From contig JACJNY010000048.1 in assembly GCA_014695295.1 (NCBI GenBank), forward strand, positions 1-64,000: 64,000 nt of DNA, read 5' to 3'. Numbering within the stretch: the first letter of the stretch is position 1; every line of letters begins with the position of its first letter. Origin of the DNA: Microcoleus sp. FACHB-61 (GTDB lineage Bacteria; Cyanobacteriota; Cyanobacteriia; Cyanobacteriales; Microcoleaceae). The position numbers were made by a program, and so were the translations under genes. Shown in pieces: positions 9,364 to 17,808 of this stretch. The notes under the pieces are model-generated. The model worked only from the letters and a program-made list of their open reading frames with translations, ran no database searches and had not been told where the DNA came from.

Positions 9364-10160
9364 ACCATCAGATTGATAGTCTGGCTTATACCAATCGCTT
9401 GCGCGGGTTGCCGCCAGCTCACAAGTTATCATTTGCGATCGCCCTTTTAATTCTGTCTCTCGTTTCTGGGGCGATCGTCCAATTGTCGATCGCCCTTTGG
9501 TTGGCCGTCTGGATCGTCATCTATGCGGGTATTCCGGGGAAACTGTATTTGCGGTTGCTGTCGCTACCGTTGATGTTTTTGCTGACAAGTTTGCCTGCTT
9601 TGGCGCTGGGTGCGGTTGCGGGCGATCGTCTCCCCGCGATTCAGTGGGATATTTGGCAAGGTTGGGGCATTAGCATCGGCACTTTTTATCTGTATGTGAG
9701 CCGCACCGGACTATACCAAGTGAGCTTGCTGTTTGCCCGCGCCTTCGCATCGACAAGCTGTATGTATTTCATCCTCTTGACGGTTCCATTTACCGAAATC
9801 TTGCAAATTCTCAGACAATTACGCTGTCCAGAGTTAGTCACAGAACTGCTATTACTAATGTATCGGTTTATTTTTAGCTTATTGGCGATCGCCGATGAAC
9901 TTTGGATCGCCCAAAACTCCCGCTGTGGCTACCGCACTTGGAAACTGGGAATGCGCAGTTTAAGCATTTTAATCGGGCAATTGCTTCAGCGAACTTTGGA
10001 AAACTACCGTCAAGTATCCCTGAGTTTAGCCGCGCGTGGCTTTAATGGAGAACTGCGCGTTTGGCATTCCTACCCTTATAAACCTTCGCGAAGATATACA
10101 TTTGAAGCTTTGTTTGGTTGCACGGTTTTAACTTTGTTAAGTGTGTTATTTCAGAGCTAA
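9360..10160 (+). CDS. cbiQ: cobalt ECF transporter T component CbiQ
   Basis: 266 residues; the energy-coupling transmembrane subunit that links CbiM to the ATPase CbiO. Several hydrophobic helices are visible (for example SFAIALLILSLVSGAIVQLS and YLRLLSLPLMFLLTSLPALA). The two coupling-helix motifs are present as SLAARGFNG near residue 222, matching the A-R-G signature, and a related segment around RTLENYRQV. Length is normal. The expected cbiO does not follow; it lies at 19935, beyond about 9.8 kb of unrelated genes. Confidence 0.95.
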   Translation: MNHQIDSLAYTNRLRGLPPAHKLSFAIALLILSLVSGAIVQLSIALWLAVWIVIYAGIPGKLYLRLLSLPLMFLLTSLPALALGAVAGDRLPAIQWDIWQGWGISIGTFYLYVSRTGLYQVSLLFARAFASTSCMYFILLTVPFTEILQILRQLRCPELVTELLLLMYRFIFSLLAIADELWIAQNSRCGYRTWKLGMRSLSILIGQLLQRTLENYRQVSLSLAARGFNGELRVWHSYPYKPSRRYTFEALFGCTVLTLLSVLFQS

Positions 10161-10534
10161 ATTCATGAAGCCCCAGTGGTTCCCAGGCAGAGCCTGGGAA
10201 CCAGTAATTTTATCTCTTAGTCTGCAGAGGCAGACTTCGTTTGTGTAGAAGCGGTTTCAACCGCCGAATCAAAAAGGGGGGCAAAAACTGAATATATGAC
10301 TTTTATGAACATAATGAATGACTTTTATGAATTGACTTTAACAGAAATTTGTTGAATACTTGTTGTACTAAATAAATTTTCTGTATATGGCAAGAGTAGA
10401 TTGAAATCTACAGCATATACTAAGTTTATTAAATACCGTAGTAAGTATTGCTAATTCAGCTATATATATCACGCGATTGTGTGTGTGCCAAACACATGAA
10501 ATTTGCTGTTATTCAACCCTAGGAGAAACAACTC
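10161..10534. other. intergenic region between cbiQ and the first binding-protein gene
   Basis: No gene seen. It holds a 25-bp perfect palindrome GGTTCCCAGGC-AGA-GCCTGGGAACC (10178-10202), a dispersed repeat whose core recurs near 19768, followed by an AT-rich stretch with promoter module 1. The palindrome follows the cbiQ stop by 18 bases and could end transcription, but there is no clear T-run. Confidence 0.6.
10293..10390 (+). promoter_or_regulatory. shared promoter module, copy 1
   Basis: First of three copies of a ~100-bp AT-rich module. It contains ATATGACTTTTATGAAC, repeated ATGAAT steps, TTGACT (10332-10337) and, after exactly 18 bases, ATACTT (10356-10361), which read as -35 and -10 boxes. 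The gene start is about 170 bases downstream, a long leader compared with copies 2 and 3. Confidence 0.6.
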
Positions 10535-11929
10535 ATGACATCTGATTCCACCAAGGGAAAATTTTCCCCGCCCCCGATCTTCTACATAATTGCAGCACTA
10601 CTCTTAATTGGAGGAGTTAGCTTGGGCGGTAAAATCCTTAATTCATTGCCTAGCAACTCGATCAAAATCAATACTGATGCTGTTAAAGATTCCATGAGCG
10701 AAGGGGAGACTCTATTCTTTCCAAAAGACGGCACTCCTACTAAACTCCAAGCGGCAGAAGCGTTTACAAGTGGCAACTATGCAAGTGCACAAGCATTATT
10801 CGATCTATCGCTGCAACAAAAGCCTAACGATCCCGAAGCTTTGATTTACAGCAACAATGCCAAAGCATTCTCGCGCAACCCACTTAAAATTGCGGTTTCT
10901 ATTCCAGGGAGTACCGATATCAATGGCTCCCGTGAAATTCTGAGAGGCGTGGCTCAAGCTCAACAGGAAATTAATGCGGCTGGCGGTATCAATGATCGGT
11001 TACTTATGGTTGAAATTGCCAATGACAACAACGATAATAAAACCGCACAAAAAATTGCTGAATCATTAGTCAATCAGTCAAGTATTCTTGGTGTTGTTGG
11101 ACACTATGCCAGTAGTGTGACGCTAGCCACTGCCGATATCTATAACCAGGGCAAGCTGGTCGCAATTTCTCCAATTAGTACAGCGGTTCAACTGTCAAAT
11201 AAAAGCCCCTATGTGTTGCGGACAGTACCAAGCGACTATGTTTCAGCTAGGGCGCTGACTGACTATATGCTGCAAACATTGAAGCTGAAAAAAGCGGTTG
11301 TTTATTTCAATTCCCAAAGTGAATACAGTAAATCTCTTAAGGGGGAATTTAGCACTGCGATCGCCCTCCAAGGCGGCCAAGTTGTCGGCGAATACGATCT
11401 GTCCAATTCGAGCCTCAGCCTCAACAAAAGTTTAGAAGAAGCTAAACAGCTCGGAGCAGAAGTGATTATGCTAGCCAGCAATACGGATTCGCTCGATCGC
11501 GCTTTCCAGGTTGTCCAGGCCAATAATAATCGCTTACCTGTGCTCGGTGGGGATGATGTTTACAGCCCCAAAACCCTAGATGTGACCCGCGAGCAAGGAC
11601 GCGGCATGGTCATAGCAGTGCCTTGGCACATTCTGGCTGCGGGGTCGGAGAACTTCGCAAAACGATCGCGCAAACTCTGGGGCGGCGATGTTAACTGGCG
11701 CACCGCAACTGCCTATGATGCGACTCAAGCTCTCGGCACAGCTTTGCAACAAAATCCCACTCGTGAAGGTGTTTCGGTAACCTTGCACAGTCCATTGTTT
11801 ACTGCATCGGGAGCTTCTGGCACGATCTCATTTCTGCCATCGGGCGATCGTAATGCTCCTGTGCAGTTGGTGAAAGTGGTCGAAGGTACTCGTTCCACCT
11901 ACGGCTATGATTTCACCCCCATTCCCTAG
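10535..11929 (+). CDS. membrane-anchored periplasmic-binding-protein-like receptor (SBP1)
   Basis: 464 residues with a clear ribosome-binding site (AGGAG). Residues about 14-32 (IFYIIAALLLIGGVSLGGKI) are an uncleaved membrane anchor. Residues about 68-102 read as one TPR motif (AEAFTSGNYASAQALFDLSL, then QQKPNDPEAL). From about residue 113 a type I periplasmic binding fold (Leu/Ile/Val-binding, Peripla_BP_6) begins with KIAVSIPGS and GVAQAQQEINAAGGINDR, and continues through VVGHYASSVTLATADIY and LVAISPISTAV. No permease or ATPase is nearby, so a receptor role is more likely than transport. A paralogue lies at 16177. After its TAG, 17 more in-frame codons match the tail behind the SPFH gene. 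Confidence 0.8.
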   Translation: MTSDSTKGKFSPPPIFYIIAALLLIGGVSLGGKILNSLPSNSIKINTDAVKDSMSEGETLFFPKDGTPTKLQAAEAFTSGNYASAQALFDLSLQQKPNDPEALIYSNNAKAFSRNPLKIAVSIPGSTDINGSREILRGVAQAQQEINAAGGINDRLLMVEIANDNNDNKTAQKIAESLVNQSSILGVVGHYASSVTLATADIYNQGKLVAISPISTAVQLSNKSPYVLRTVPSDYVSARALTDYMLQTLKLKKAVVYFNSQSEYSKSLKGEFSTAIALQGGQVVGEYDLSNSSLSLNKSLEEAKQLGAEVIMLASNTDSLDRAFQVVQANNNRLPVLGGDDVYSPKTLDVTREQGRGMVIAVPWHILAAGSENFAKRSRKLWGGDVNWRTATAYDATQALGTALQQNPTREGVSVTLHSPLFTASGASGTISFLPSGDRNAPVQLVKVVEGTRSTYGYDFTPIP

Positions 11930-12024
11930 TTTCTCACTGATATTGATTCGACATTTGGTGAATTACCATCTGACAATGTTTGAGTTAATCTGTGCAATTT
12001 ATAGAGAGGACAATCGTTCTCTCT
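11930..12024 (+). repeat. copy of the SPFH gene tail and its terminator hairpin
   Basis: Directly after the SBP1 stop and in the same frame, codons for LTDIDSTFGELPSDNV end in TGA (11981-11983). The same sequence, as ETDIDLAFGELPDDF, follows the SPFH gene at 14591-14635. The hairpin AGAGAGGAC...GTTCTCTCT (12003-12024) is the counterpart of the perfect hairpin at 14655-14676. Similarity continues into the LRR leader. This segment is therefore a duplicate of the SPFH-LRR junction now placed behind SBP1. Confidence 0.75.
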
Positions 12025-12108
12025 TAAAGCTTTTCGTTAATGCCAAAACTTGACATTCTAGACAATTAGGTGTACAAGATGATGACACTTATAGTTGGAC
12101 AAAAATAC

Positions 12109-12345
12109 ATGAATTTACCAAAGTTGATCGCAATTACTTGTAGTGTACTCATCGCTGTAGCATTATCGGGAAATGGACTTTCAGTTTTAGCAGCAGAAAC
12201 CCAACCCACAAACAAAACATTTGGTGATTGGTGTCGCGAGTATGCTTCTTTGAATCCAGAAGCTAGACATACTGTGGAAGCCCTTTTGGAATAAGCAGGG
12301 AGTAGTGAATGCAATGTGGCTAATCAGAAAATATCAACGAGAGTT
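12109..12345 (+). pseudogene. LRR protein, 5' end only
   Basis: From the ATG at 12109 the translation MNLPKLIAITCSVLIAVALS matches the signal peptide of the LRR protein at 14761, followed by KTFGDWCREYASLNPEARHT matching KTFAEWCREKAALSQETKHT. A TAA at 12292-12294 interrupts it, and after the stop AGSSECNVANQKIS still aligns with AGTTECDAADRKLS before similarity is lost. No leucine-rich repeats remain. It is a truncated duplicate of the intact gene. Confidence 0.85.
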
Positions 12346-12418
12346 ACGCATCACAACCTTCATAAACCGGGTTTTTACTGAATCTGTGGATCGCACTTCC
12401 TGCCAAATCATATTCCCA

Positions 12419-12518
12419 ATATGACTTTTATGAACTTAATTAATGAATTTAATGAATTGACCTTCCCAGAAATTTATTAAATACTGATTGTAGTTAACAA
12501 CTTTTCAGTACATTTGAG
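12419..12518 (+). promoter_or_regulatory. shared promoter module, copy 2
   Basis: Same module as 10293 and 16061: ATATGACTTTTATGAACTTA, then ATGAATTTAATGAATTGACC. The -35-like TTGACC (12457-12462) and -10-like ATACTG (12481-12486) are again 18 bases apart. GATTGTAGTTAACA follows, shared with copy 3. The SPFH start codon is 53 bases after the -10 box. Confidence 0.65.
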
Positions 12519-12538
12519 CTTAAAACAGGTTAAAAACT

Positions 12539-14479
12539 ATGACTAAATCACGTTGGCTTCGCAAACTTTTACCCTTAGCAGTATCTTTCGCAACCACGAT
12601 CGCAGCAGCAGGCGCTTTTGCCCCGCCAACTTCCGCTCAAAGCAATCCGCCGCCGCAAGCCCAGGAAGTTCAACCAGCCCAAGCAGAAGGATTTAGCATT
12701 CCGATTTGGATCTATCCCGTAGGAGCAATGTTCCTAGTTTTCATCTTTATACCCAAGATTGGCTGGACTTTGGGATTAATTGCGATCGGCGAACGAGAAG
12801 TGGGAATTGTTACTAAGAAATTCTCCCGCAAAAATTTGCCATCCAGTAGATTGATTGCTCTCGATGGCGAAGGAGGTTTGCAAGCAGATACCCTTCCTCC
12901 CGGCTGGCATTTTGGTTATTTTCCCTGGCAATATAGCATTCGCAAAGAACCAGTTGTTGTCGTTCCTCAAGATGAAATTGGTTTAATTATTGCCAATGAC
13001 GGAGCCACCATTCCTCCCGATCGCATTTTAGGCAAAGTCGTCGATTGCGACAATTTTCAAAATGCTCGAAAGTTTCTCACCGACGGTGGAGAAAAAGGAC
13101 GGCAACTAGCCATAATCACAACTGGTATTTATCGGATCAATACGGCTGTATTTGAGGTGATTACTTCTGCCAATGCCTCTGCAAAGGGTATGCAGCCGTC
13201 GCAACTCCAACTATACAAACTTGCTCCCGATCGCGTGGGAATTGCGAACGTGCTAGACGGCGTTCCGATTGATGAAGGTGAAATTGCTGGGCCAATAATT
13301 CCCGGTCACGACAATTTCCAAAAAGCGCAATCTTTCATCAAGGGTGGCGGGCGCCGGGGCTTGCAAGAACAGGTGATTTTATCGGGTTCTTGGAACCTCA
13401 ATCCCTGGTTTGTGCAAGTTGAACAAGTAAAAATGACGGAAGTGCCGATCGGCTATGTAGGCGTAGTAATTTCCTATGTCGGGCGATCGCACCAAGATGT
13501 AAGCGGCGTCGCTTTTACCCACGGCAATCTCGTCAATAAAGGCGATAAAGGTGTGTGGGTCGAACCGCTTTATCCGGGCAAACATCCGATCAATACAAAA
13601 GTGATGAAAGTAGAACTTGTTCCCACTACGGATGTAGTTTTAAACTTCACATCGCGGTTCAGTGGAGAACACGGCTACGACTCCAAATTAAGTGCTCTGA
13701 AATTGCTTTCTTTTGACGGATTTACGTTTGAGTTAGAAGTTTTTCAGATCATTCATGTCGGTACTTTGGATGCACCGAGAGTCATTTCGCGGCAAGGTTC
13801 GATGCAGAATCTGATCGACCAAGTGCTGCGTCCAATTGTGGGCAATTATTTTCGCAATTCCTCTCAAGAATATACAATACTAGATTTTCTGATCGCGCGC
13901 AGCGAACGCCAAGCAGAGGCGGCAGAACACGTCCGTCAAGCCCTGCGGGCCTACGACGTGCAGGCTGTGGACACGCTGATCGGTTTGATTTCGCCGCCTG
14001 GAGAGTTAATGCAAACGCTGACCGATCGCAAAATTGCTCAGGAACAGGAGAAAACCTACGAAGTACAGCGCATTTCAGAGTCGCAGCGTCAAGAATTGGT
14101 GCGCGCAACTGCGATCGCCAATATTCAAAATCAGGTGGTGGCGGCAGAACAAGGGGTGAAAATTGCCCAACTGAGTGCAACAGCCGCGATCGAACACGCA
14201 AGTGGTGAAGCAGAAGGGATTCGGCTGATGGGACAAGCAAAAGCGGATGCTTATCAAGTTGGTGTCAACGCTTTGGGTACGCAGAGTTACACGCTGTTGC
14301 AACTGATGCAAGCGGTTTCGGATGGTAGCGTTCGCGTTGTTCCCGATGTCGCAGTCAATGGTAACGGCGGTAGTGGGGGTTTGTTGGACGGTTTGATGGC
14401 AATGTTGCTGCGGAATGAAACCAGTAAAAATGGAGAAAATGGAGCACAATCACCTGTAATTAATGTCAAAAAATCATAG
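12539..14479 (+). CDS. SPFH/flotillin-like membrane protein
   Basis: 646 residues. The first 34 look like a signal peptide (LLPLAVSFATTIAAAGAFAP, ending TSAQS). A second hydrophobic segment at about 52-82 (IPIWIYPVGAMFLVFIFIPK) anchors the protein. The SPFH/Band-7 domain covers roughly 80-430 (ALDGEGGLQADTLPPGWHFG, GVVISYVGR, PLYPGKHPINT). Residues about 445-600 are the flotillin-type Ala/Glu-rich helical region (RSERQAEAAEHVRQAL, VAAEQGVKIAQLSATAAIEH, EAEGIRLMGQAKADAYQVGV). Flotillins organise membrane microdomains; the partner here is unknown. The gene has its own copy of the shared promoter. The TAG stop is followed by 51 in-frame sense codons (14480-14632) before a TGA, suggesting a recent nonsense mutation or readthrough. 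Confidence 0.85.
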   Translation: MTKSRWLRKLLPLAVSFATTIAAAGAFAPPTSAQSNPPPQAQEVQPAQAEGFSIPIWIYPVGAMFLVFIFIPKIGWTLGLIAIGEREVGIVTKKFSRKNLPSSRLIALDGEGGLQADTLPPGWHFGYFPWQYSIRKEPVVVVPQDEIGLIIANDGATIPPDRILGKVVDCDNFQNARKFLTDGGEKGRQLAIITTGIYRINTAVFEVITSANASAKGMQPSQLQLYKLAPDRVGIANVLDGVPIDEGEIAGPIIPGHDNFQKAQSFIKGGGRRGLQEQVILSGSWNLNPWFVQVEQVKMTEVPIGYVGVVISYVGRSHQDVSGVAFTHGNLVNKGDKGVWVEPLYPGKHPINTKVMKVELVPTTDVVLNFTSRFSGEHGYDSKLSALKLLSFDGFTFELEVFQIIHVGTLDAPRVISRQGSMQNLIDQVLRPIVGNYFRNSSQEYTILDFLIARSERQAEAAEHVRQALRAYDVQAVDTLIGLISPPGELMQTLTDRKIAQEQEKTYEVQRISESQRQELVRATAIANIQNQVVAAEQGVKIAQLSATAAIEHASGEAEGIRLMGQAKADAYQVGVNALGTQSYTLLQLMQAVSDGSVRVVPDVAVNGNGGSGGLLDGLMAMLLRNETSKNGENGAQSPVINVKKS

Positions 14480-14635
14480 TCTGTCGTTGTGGAACCTGTG
14501 ACCGAATCACCAGTAGCAAAAGTGCAGTCGGTGAGGTCGCCGGAGTCTCCTAATCATTCACCAGTTGCTCAGTCTGTGGCTGTTGCTGAAACTGATATTG
14601 ATTTGGCATTTGGTGAATTGCCGGACGATTTTTGA
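14480..14635 (+). other. in-frame C-terminal extension behind the SPFH stop
   Basis: Fifty-one sense codons continue in the SPFH frame after its TAG and end at TGA (14633-14635). The peptide is Ser/Pro/Val-rich and ends ETDIDLAFGELPDDF. A copy of its last ~15 codons follows SBP1, also in frame after a TAG. This could be a lost tail or a readthrough product. Confidence 0.5.
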
Positions 14636-14654
14636 GTTGATTTGTGCAGTTTGT

Positions 14655-14690
14655 AGAGAGGACGGTTGTCCTCTCTGAAACCTTTTTGTT
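14655..14690 (+). terminator. hairpin with T-run downstream of the SPFH gene
   Basis: AGAGAGGAC and GTCCTCTCT form a perfect 9-bp stem around a GGTT loop (14655-14676), followed after a few bases by CTTTTTG. It lies 20 bases after the TGA of the extended frame, which fits an intrinsic terminator for the longer reading frame. A degenerate copy lies at 12003-12024. Confidence 0.6.
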
Positions 14691-14760
14691 GAAGCTAAAA
14701 CTTGACATTTTGGACAATTAGAGGTAGAAGGTGCTGATACTTATAGTTGGACAGATACAA

Positions 14761-15816
14761 ATGAATTTACCAAAGTCGATCGCAGTTACTTGTAGTGTCC
14801 TTATCGCCCTAGCATTATCTGGAAATGGATCATCTGCGCTCGCGGCAGAAACGCGATCGGCAAACAAAACATTTGCTGAGTGGTGTCGCGAAAAAGCTGC
14901 TTTGAGTCAAGAAACTAAACATACTGTTGAAGTGTTGTTGAAGAAAGCAGGCACTACTGAGTGCGATGCGGCCGATCGCAAACTTTCCAGTCTCACAAAA
15001 CTGGAACTCAAAAACAATAACATCAGCGACATCCAACCATTGCAATCCTTGACTAATCTGACTTCGCTCGGCGTCGAAAACAATCAGATCGGCGACATCA
15101 AACCGTTGCAATCTTTGACTAATCTGACTTCGCTCGGCCTCGGAAACAATAAAATTAACGACATCAAACCGTTGCAATCTTTGACTAATCTGACTTTGCT
15201 CAGCCTCGAAAACAATCAGATCGGCGACATCAAACCGCTAGCATCCTTGACTAAACTGATGGCACTCTGGCTCAACAACAATCAAATCAGCGACATCAAA
15301 CCGCTAGCATCCTTGACTAGACTGATGCAGCTCGTTCTCGAAAACAATCAAATCAACGACATCAAACCGCTAGCATCCTTGAGGAGATTGATGGCGCTCT
15401 CGCTCAACAACAATCTTCTGGGCGACATCAAACCGTTACAATTCTTGACTAACCTGACTTGGCTCGAACTCAACAACAATCAAATTAGCAACATCAAACC
15501 GCTAGCATCTTTGACTAACCTGAACCGCCTCAAGCTCAGCAACAATCAAATCAGCGACATTAAACCGCTAGAATCCTTGACTAAACTGATGGTGCTCTTC
15601 CTCAGCAACAATCAAATCAGCAATATCAAACCGCTAGCATCTTTGACTAATCTGATTGGGATCGACCTCGAAAACAATCTTCTGGGCGACATCAAACCCT
15701 TACAATCCTTGACGATACTGGGGGTAATCTACCTCAGCGGAAATCCGATCGCTCCCAAAACTTGCCCTCTCAAGCGAGAGTCTATCTGTATTTGGGAACC
15801 ACAACCTAAACCATAA
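14761..15816 (+). CDS. secreted leucine-rich-repeat protein (LRR1)
   Basis: 351 residues from the ATG at 14761; an in-frame GTG at 14731 is rejected because the signal peptide begins at this ATG and the leader is shared with truncated copies. Residues 1-28 are a signal peptide ending SALAAE. A Cys-containing cap follows (FAEWCREKAAL ... TTECDAADRKLSSL). Then come twelve 22-residue repeats of the form L-x-x-L-x-L-x-x-N-x-I-x-D-I-K-P-L-x-S-L-T-x, and a C-terminal cap with two Cys (APKTCPLKRESICIW). This internalin-like architecture usually serves extracellular binding. Each repeat is 66 bp and almost identical in its backbone codons. A paralogue with 14 repeats lies at 28264. Confidence 0.85.
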   Translation: MNLPKSIAVTCSVLIALALSGNGSSALAAETRSANKTFAEWCREKAALSQETKHTVEVLLKKAGTTECDAADRKLSSLTKLELKNNNISDIQPLQSLTNLTSLGVENNQIGDIKPLQSLTNLTSLGLGNNKINDIKPLQSLTNLTLLSLENNQIGDIKPLASLTKLMALWLNNNQISDIKPLASLTRLMQLVLENNQINDIKPLASLRRLMALSLNNNLLGDIKPLQFLTNLTWLELNNNQISNIKPLASLTNLNRLKLSNNQISDIKPLESLTKLMVLFLSNNQISNIKPLASLTNLIGIDLENNLLGDIKPLQSLTILGVIYLSGNPIAPKTCPLKRESICIWEPQPKP

Positions 15817-15874
15817 AACTTTACTGTTCCGAAAATTAGAGAAGATGATGACACTTATAGTTGGACAAACACAC

Positions 15875-16015
15875 ATGAATTTACCAAAGTCGATCGCAAT
15901 TACTTGTAGTGCGCTCATCGCCCTAGCATTATCGGGAAATACACTGTGGGCGATCGCACCATAAACGCGATCGAGAAACAGAACATTTACAGTTGAGCAA
16001 AACAGCCAACTTTGA
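15875..16015 (+). pseudogene. LRR protein, signal-peptide remnant
   Basis: A third copy of the LRR 5' region: leader ATGACACTTATAGTTGGACA, then ATG (15875) and MNLPKSIAITCSALIALALS, ending at TAA (15962-15964) after 29 codons. The following ~50 bases still resemble the next codons of the intact gene (ACGCGATCG, AACATTT) but are degraded. Only the secretion signal survives. Confidence 0.75.
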
Positions 16016-16060
16016 TGGAACTCTTGTGGGGTGGGCATCCTGCCCGTTTTAAACATACAA

Positions 16061-16168
16061 ATATGACTTTTATGAACTTAATTAGTGAATTTAATGAATT
16101 GACTTTAACAGAAAGCTCTTGAATAATGATTGTAGTTAACAGCTTTTCTGTAGAAATTATATAAGGAA
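16061..16168 (+). promoter_or_regulatory. shared promoter module, copy 3
   Basis: ATATGACTTTTATGAACTTA, then ATGAATTTAATGAATTGACT, nearly identical to copy 2. TTGACT (16099-16104) and ATAATG (16123-16128) are 18 bases apart. GATTGTAGTTAACA follows and TAAGG near 16163 is the ribosome-binding site of SBP2. The start codon is 49 bases after the -10 box. Confidence 0.65.
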
Positions 16169-16176
16169 CAAAAATT

Positions 16177-17610
16177 ATGTCTCCAGATACTAACAAAAGA
16201 AACAGTCCGCCGCCCATTGTTTTTATTATTACCATCGGCTTAATTGGGTTTGGCGCATACAAGTTCCTTCCCGGTTTATTGAAGGGCAAAAATTTAAATA
16301 CACCTACATCTACATCTACATGGGCAACGAGCGGCTCGGGAGGGATCGCCAATCGCATCAGTTTAGGAAATCAGATATTGCTGACATCCCAAACAACAGG
16401 CGCAAAACAAGCAGGCGTTCAAGCTTTTGCCAAGGGAGATTACCAAGCCGCCGTCCAAAATTTTCAGGATTCGCTGCAACAAAATCGCAACGATCCGGAA
16501 ACCATTATCTATTTAAATAATGCCATTATTTATTTGAATAATGCCACAGCCAGCAATGGGTCTTTCTTAAAAATTGCTGTCAGCGTCCCCATTGGTAGCA
16601 ACCCAAATGTCGCCCAAGAAATCCTCCGAGGTGTGGCCCAAGCTCAGGATGAAATCAATAATATCGGTGGCATCAACCGCGCCAAACTGCAAGTAGAAAT
16701 TGTCAACGATGACAACAGTCCAGAAGTGGTACGAGAAGCTGCAAAGACATTGACAAAAGATCCGAGTATATTAGCAGTAATTGGACACAATGCTAGCAAC
16801 GCATCTCTCGAAGCTGCTCCGATCTATCAGCAAGAAAAACTGGTAATGGTTACACCGACGAGCTTTGCCAATAATTTATCAGGATTTGGCAGCTACATCT
16901 TTCGGACAGTACCCAATATTAGCTTAATGGCTGCTCCCTTAGCAGAATATGTAGTTAGAACAGAACGCACAACTAATATTGCCGTTTGTTATGACTCCCA
17001 AGCACCGGATAACATATCATTTAAAGATGAATTTGTGGCATCTCTTACTGCTGCTGGAGGCAAATTAGTTCCTACTGTTTGCGACTTTTCATTACCCTCT
17101 TTTAATCCCGAAAGTGCGATCGCCGATGCTGTCAGCAAAGGTGCACAAGGATTGATGCTAGCGCCCCACATCGATCGCATAGACCGTGCCATCTCTCTGG
17201 CTCGCATCAATCGAGGCAAATTGCCACTCTACGGCAGCACTACGCTCTACACCTTTCAAACTTTAAAAGAGGGACAAAAAGACGTTGACGGGCTTGTTTT
17301 GCCCGTTCCCTGGCATCCTGACACTAATCCCGGTAGCCGTTTCCCAGAAAATGCCCGCCAGCGTTGGGGAGGCATTGTGAATTGGCGAACAGCAACGAGT
17401 TTTGACGCGACTCAAGCTGTGATCGCTGGCTTGCGGCAAAGCAATACGCGGGAAGGATTGCAACAAGCACTCAGAAATGCGAGTTTTTCGACACCAGGAT
17501 CGAGCGAAAATGTGAAGTTTTTGCCCACGGGCGATCGGGATGGTAAGCCGATTTTAGTGCAAGTTAAACAAGGAGGAAGCACTGGCTATAACTTTGTCCC
17601 GCTGCGGTAA
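16177..17610 (+). CDS. membrane-anchored periplasmic-binding-protein-like receptor (SBP2)
   Basis: 477 residues, paralogue of the gene at 10535 with the same layout. A membrane anchor lies at about residues 12-33 (IVFIITIGLIGFGAYKFLPG), a TPR-like helix pair at about 75-115 (AFAKGDYQAAVQNFQDSLQQ, with a local IIYLNNA duplication), and a type I periplasmic binding domain from about residue 128 (KIAVSVPIGS, GVAQAQDEINNIGGINRAKL, AVIGHNASNASLEAAPIYQQ). The two paralogues end alike (GYDFTPIP and GYNFVPLR). No transporter partner genes are adjacent. It has its own copy of the shared promoter, which argues for co-regulation with SBP1 and the SPFH gene. Confidence 0.8.
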   Translation: MSPDTNKRNSPPPIVFIITIGLIGFGAYKFLPGLLKGKNLNTPTSTSTWATSGSGGIANRISLGNQILLTSQTTGAKQAGVQAFAKGDYQAAVQNFQDSLQQNRNDPETIIYLNNAIIYLNNATASNGSFLKIAVSVPIGSNPNVAQEILRGVAQAQDEINNIGGINRAKLQVEIVNDDNSPEVVREAAKTLTKDPSILAVIGHNASNASLEAAPIYQQEKLVMVTPTSFANNLSGFGSYIFRTVPNISLMAAPLAEYVVRTERTTNIAVCYDSQAPDNISFKDEFVASLTAAGGKLVPTVCDFSLPSFNPESAIADAVSKGAQGLMLAPHIDRIDRAISLARINRGKLPLYGSTTLYTFQTLKEGQKDVDGLVLPVPWHPDTNPGSRFPENARQRWGGIVNWRTATSFDATQAVIAGLRQSNTREGLQQALRNASFSTPGSSENVKFLPTGDRDGKPILVQVKQGGSTGYNFVPLR

Positions 17611-17808
17611 GTTTGTTAAGTGCGATCGCACTCACATCTTGCACATTCTCAATAAGTCTTTCAGGGGCGGGCAGGATGCCCACCCCACAAGAAAATTCTC
17701 TCTTTGTGGAACAGGCATCTTGCCTGTTTCTTAGCATGATTAAAATCGAATTTTATGTTTAATTAACATGATTCTTAAGAGAAAATGAAATGGGTAGATT
17801 AAAGAAGA
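17611..17808. repeat. intergenic region with two small palindromic repeats
   Basis: GGGCGGGCAGGATGCCCACCCC (about 17665-17686; the arms GGGCAGG/GATGCCC are imperfect) and GAACAGGCATCTTGCCTGTTTC (about 17708-17729) are members of two dispersed families. The first also occurs near 16028, the second near 21799 and 27915. An AT-rich stretch follows. No gene is seen. Confidence 0.6.

Noticed and set aside
14992..15735. Regular 66-bp repeats that could suggest a CRISPR-like array
   Set aside because: The repeats are in frame and encode 22-residue leucine-rich repeats with conserved caps; there are no unique spacers.
10293..17610. The SBP/SPFH/LRR region as a prophage or integrative element
   Set aside because: No integrase, att-like direct repeats or phage structural genes are visible at its borders.
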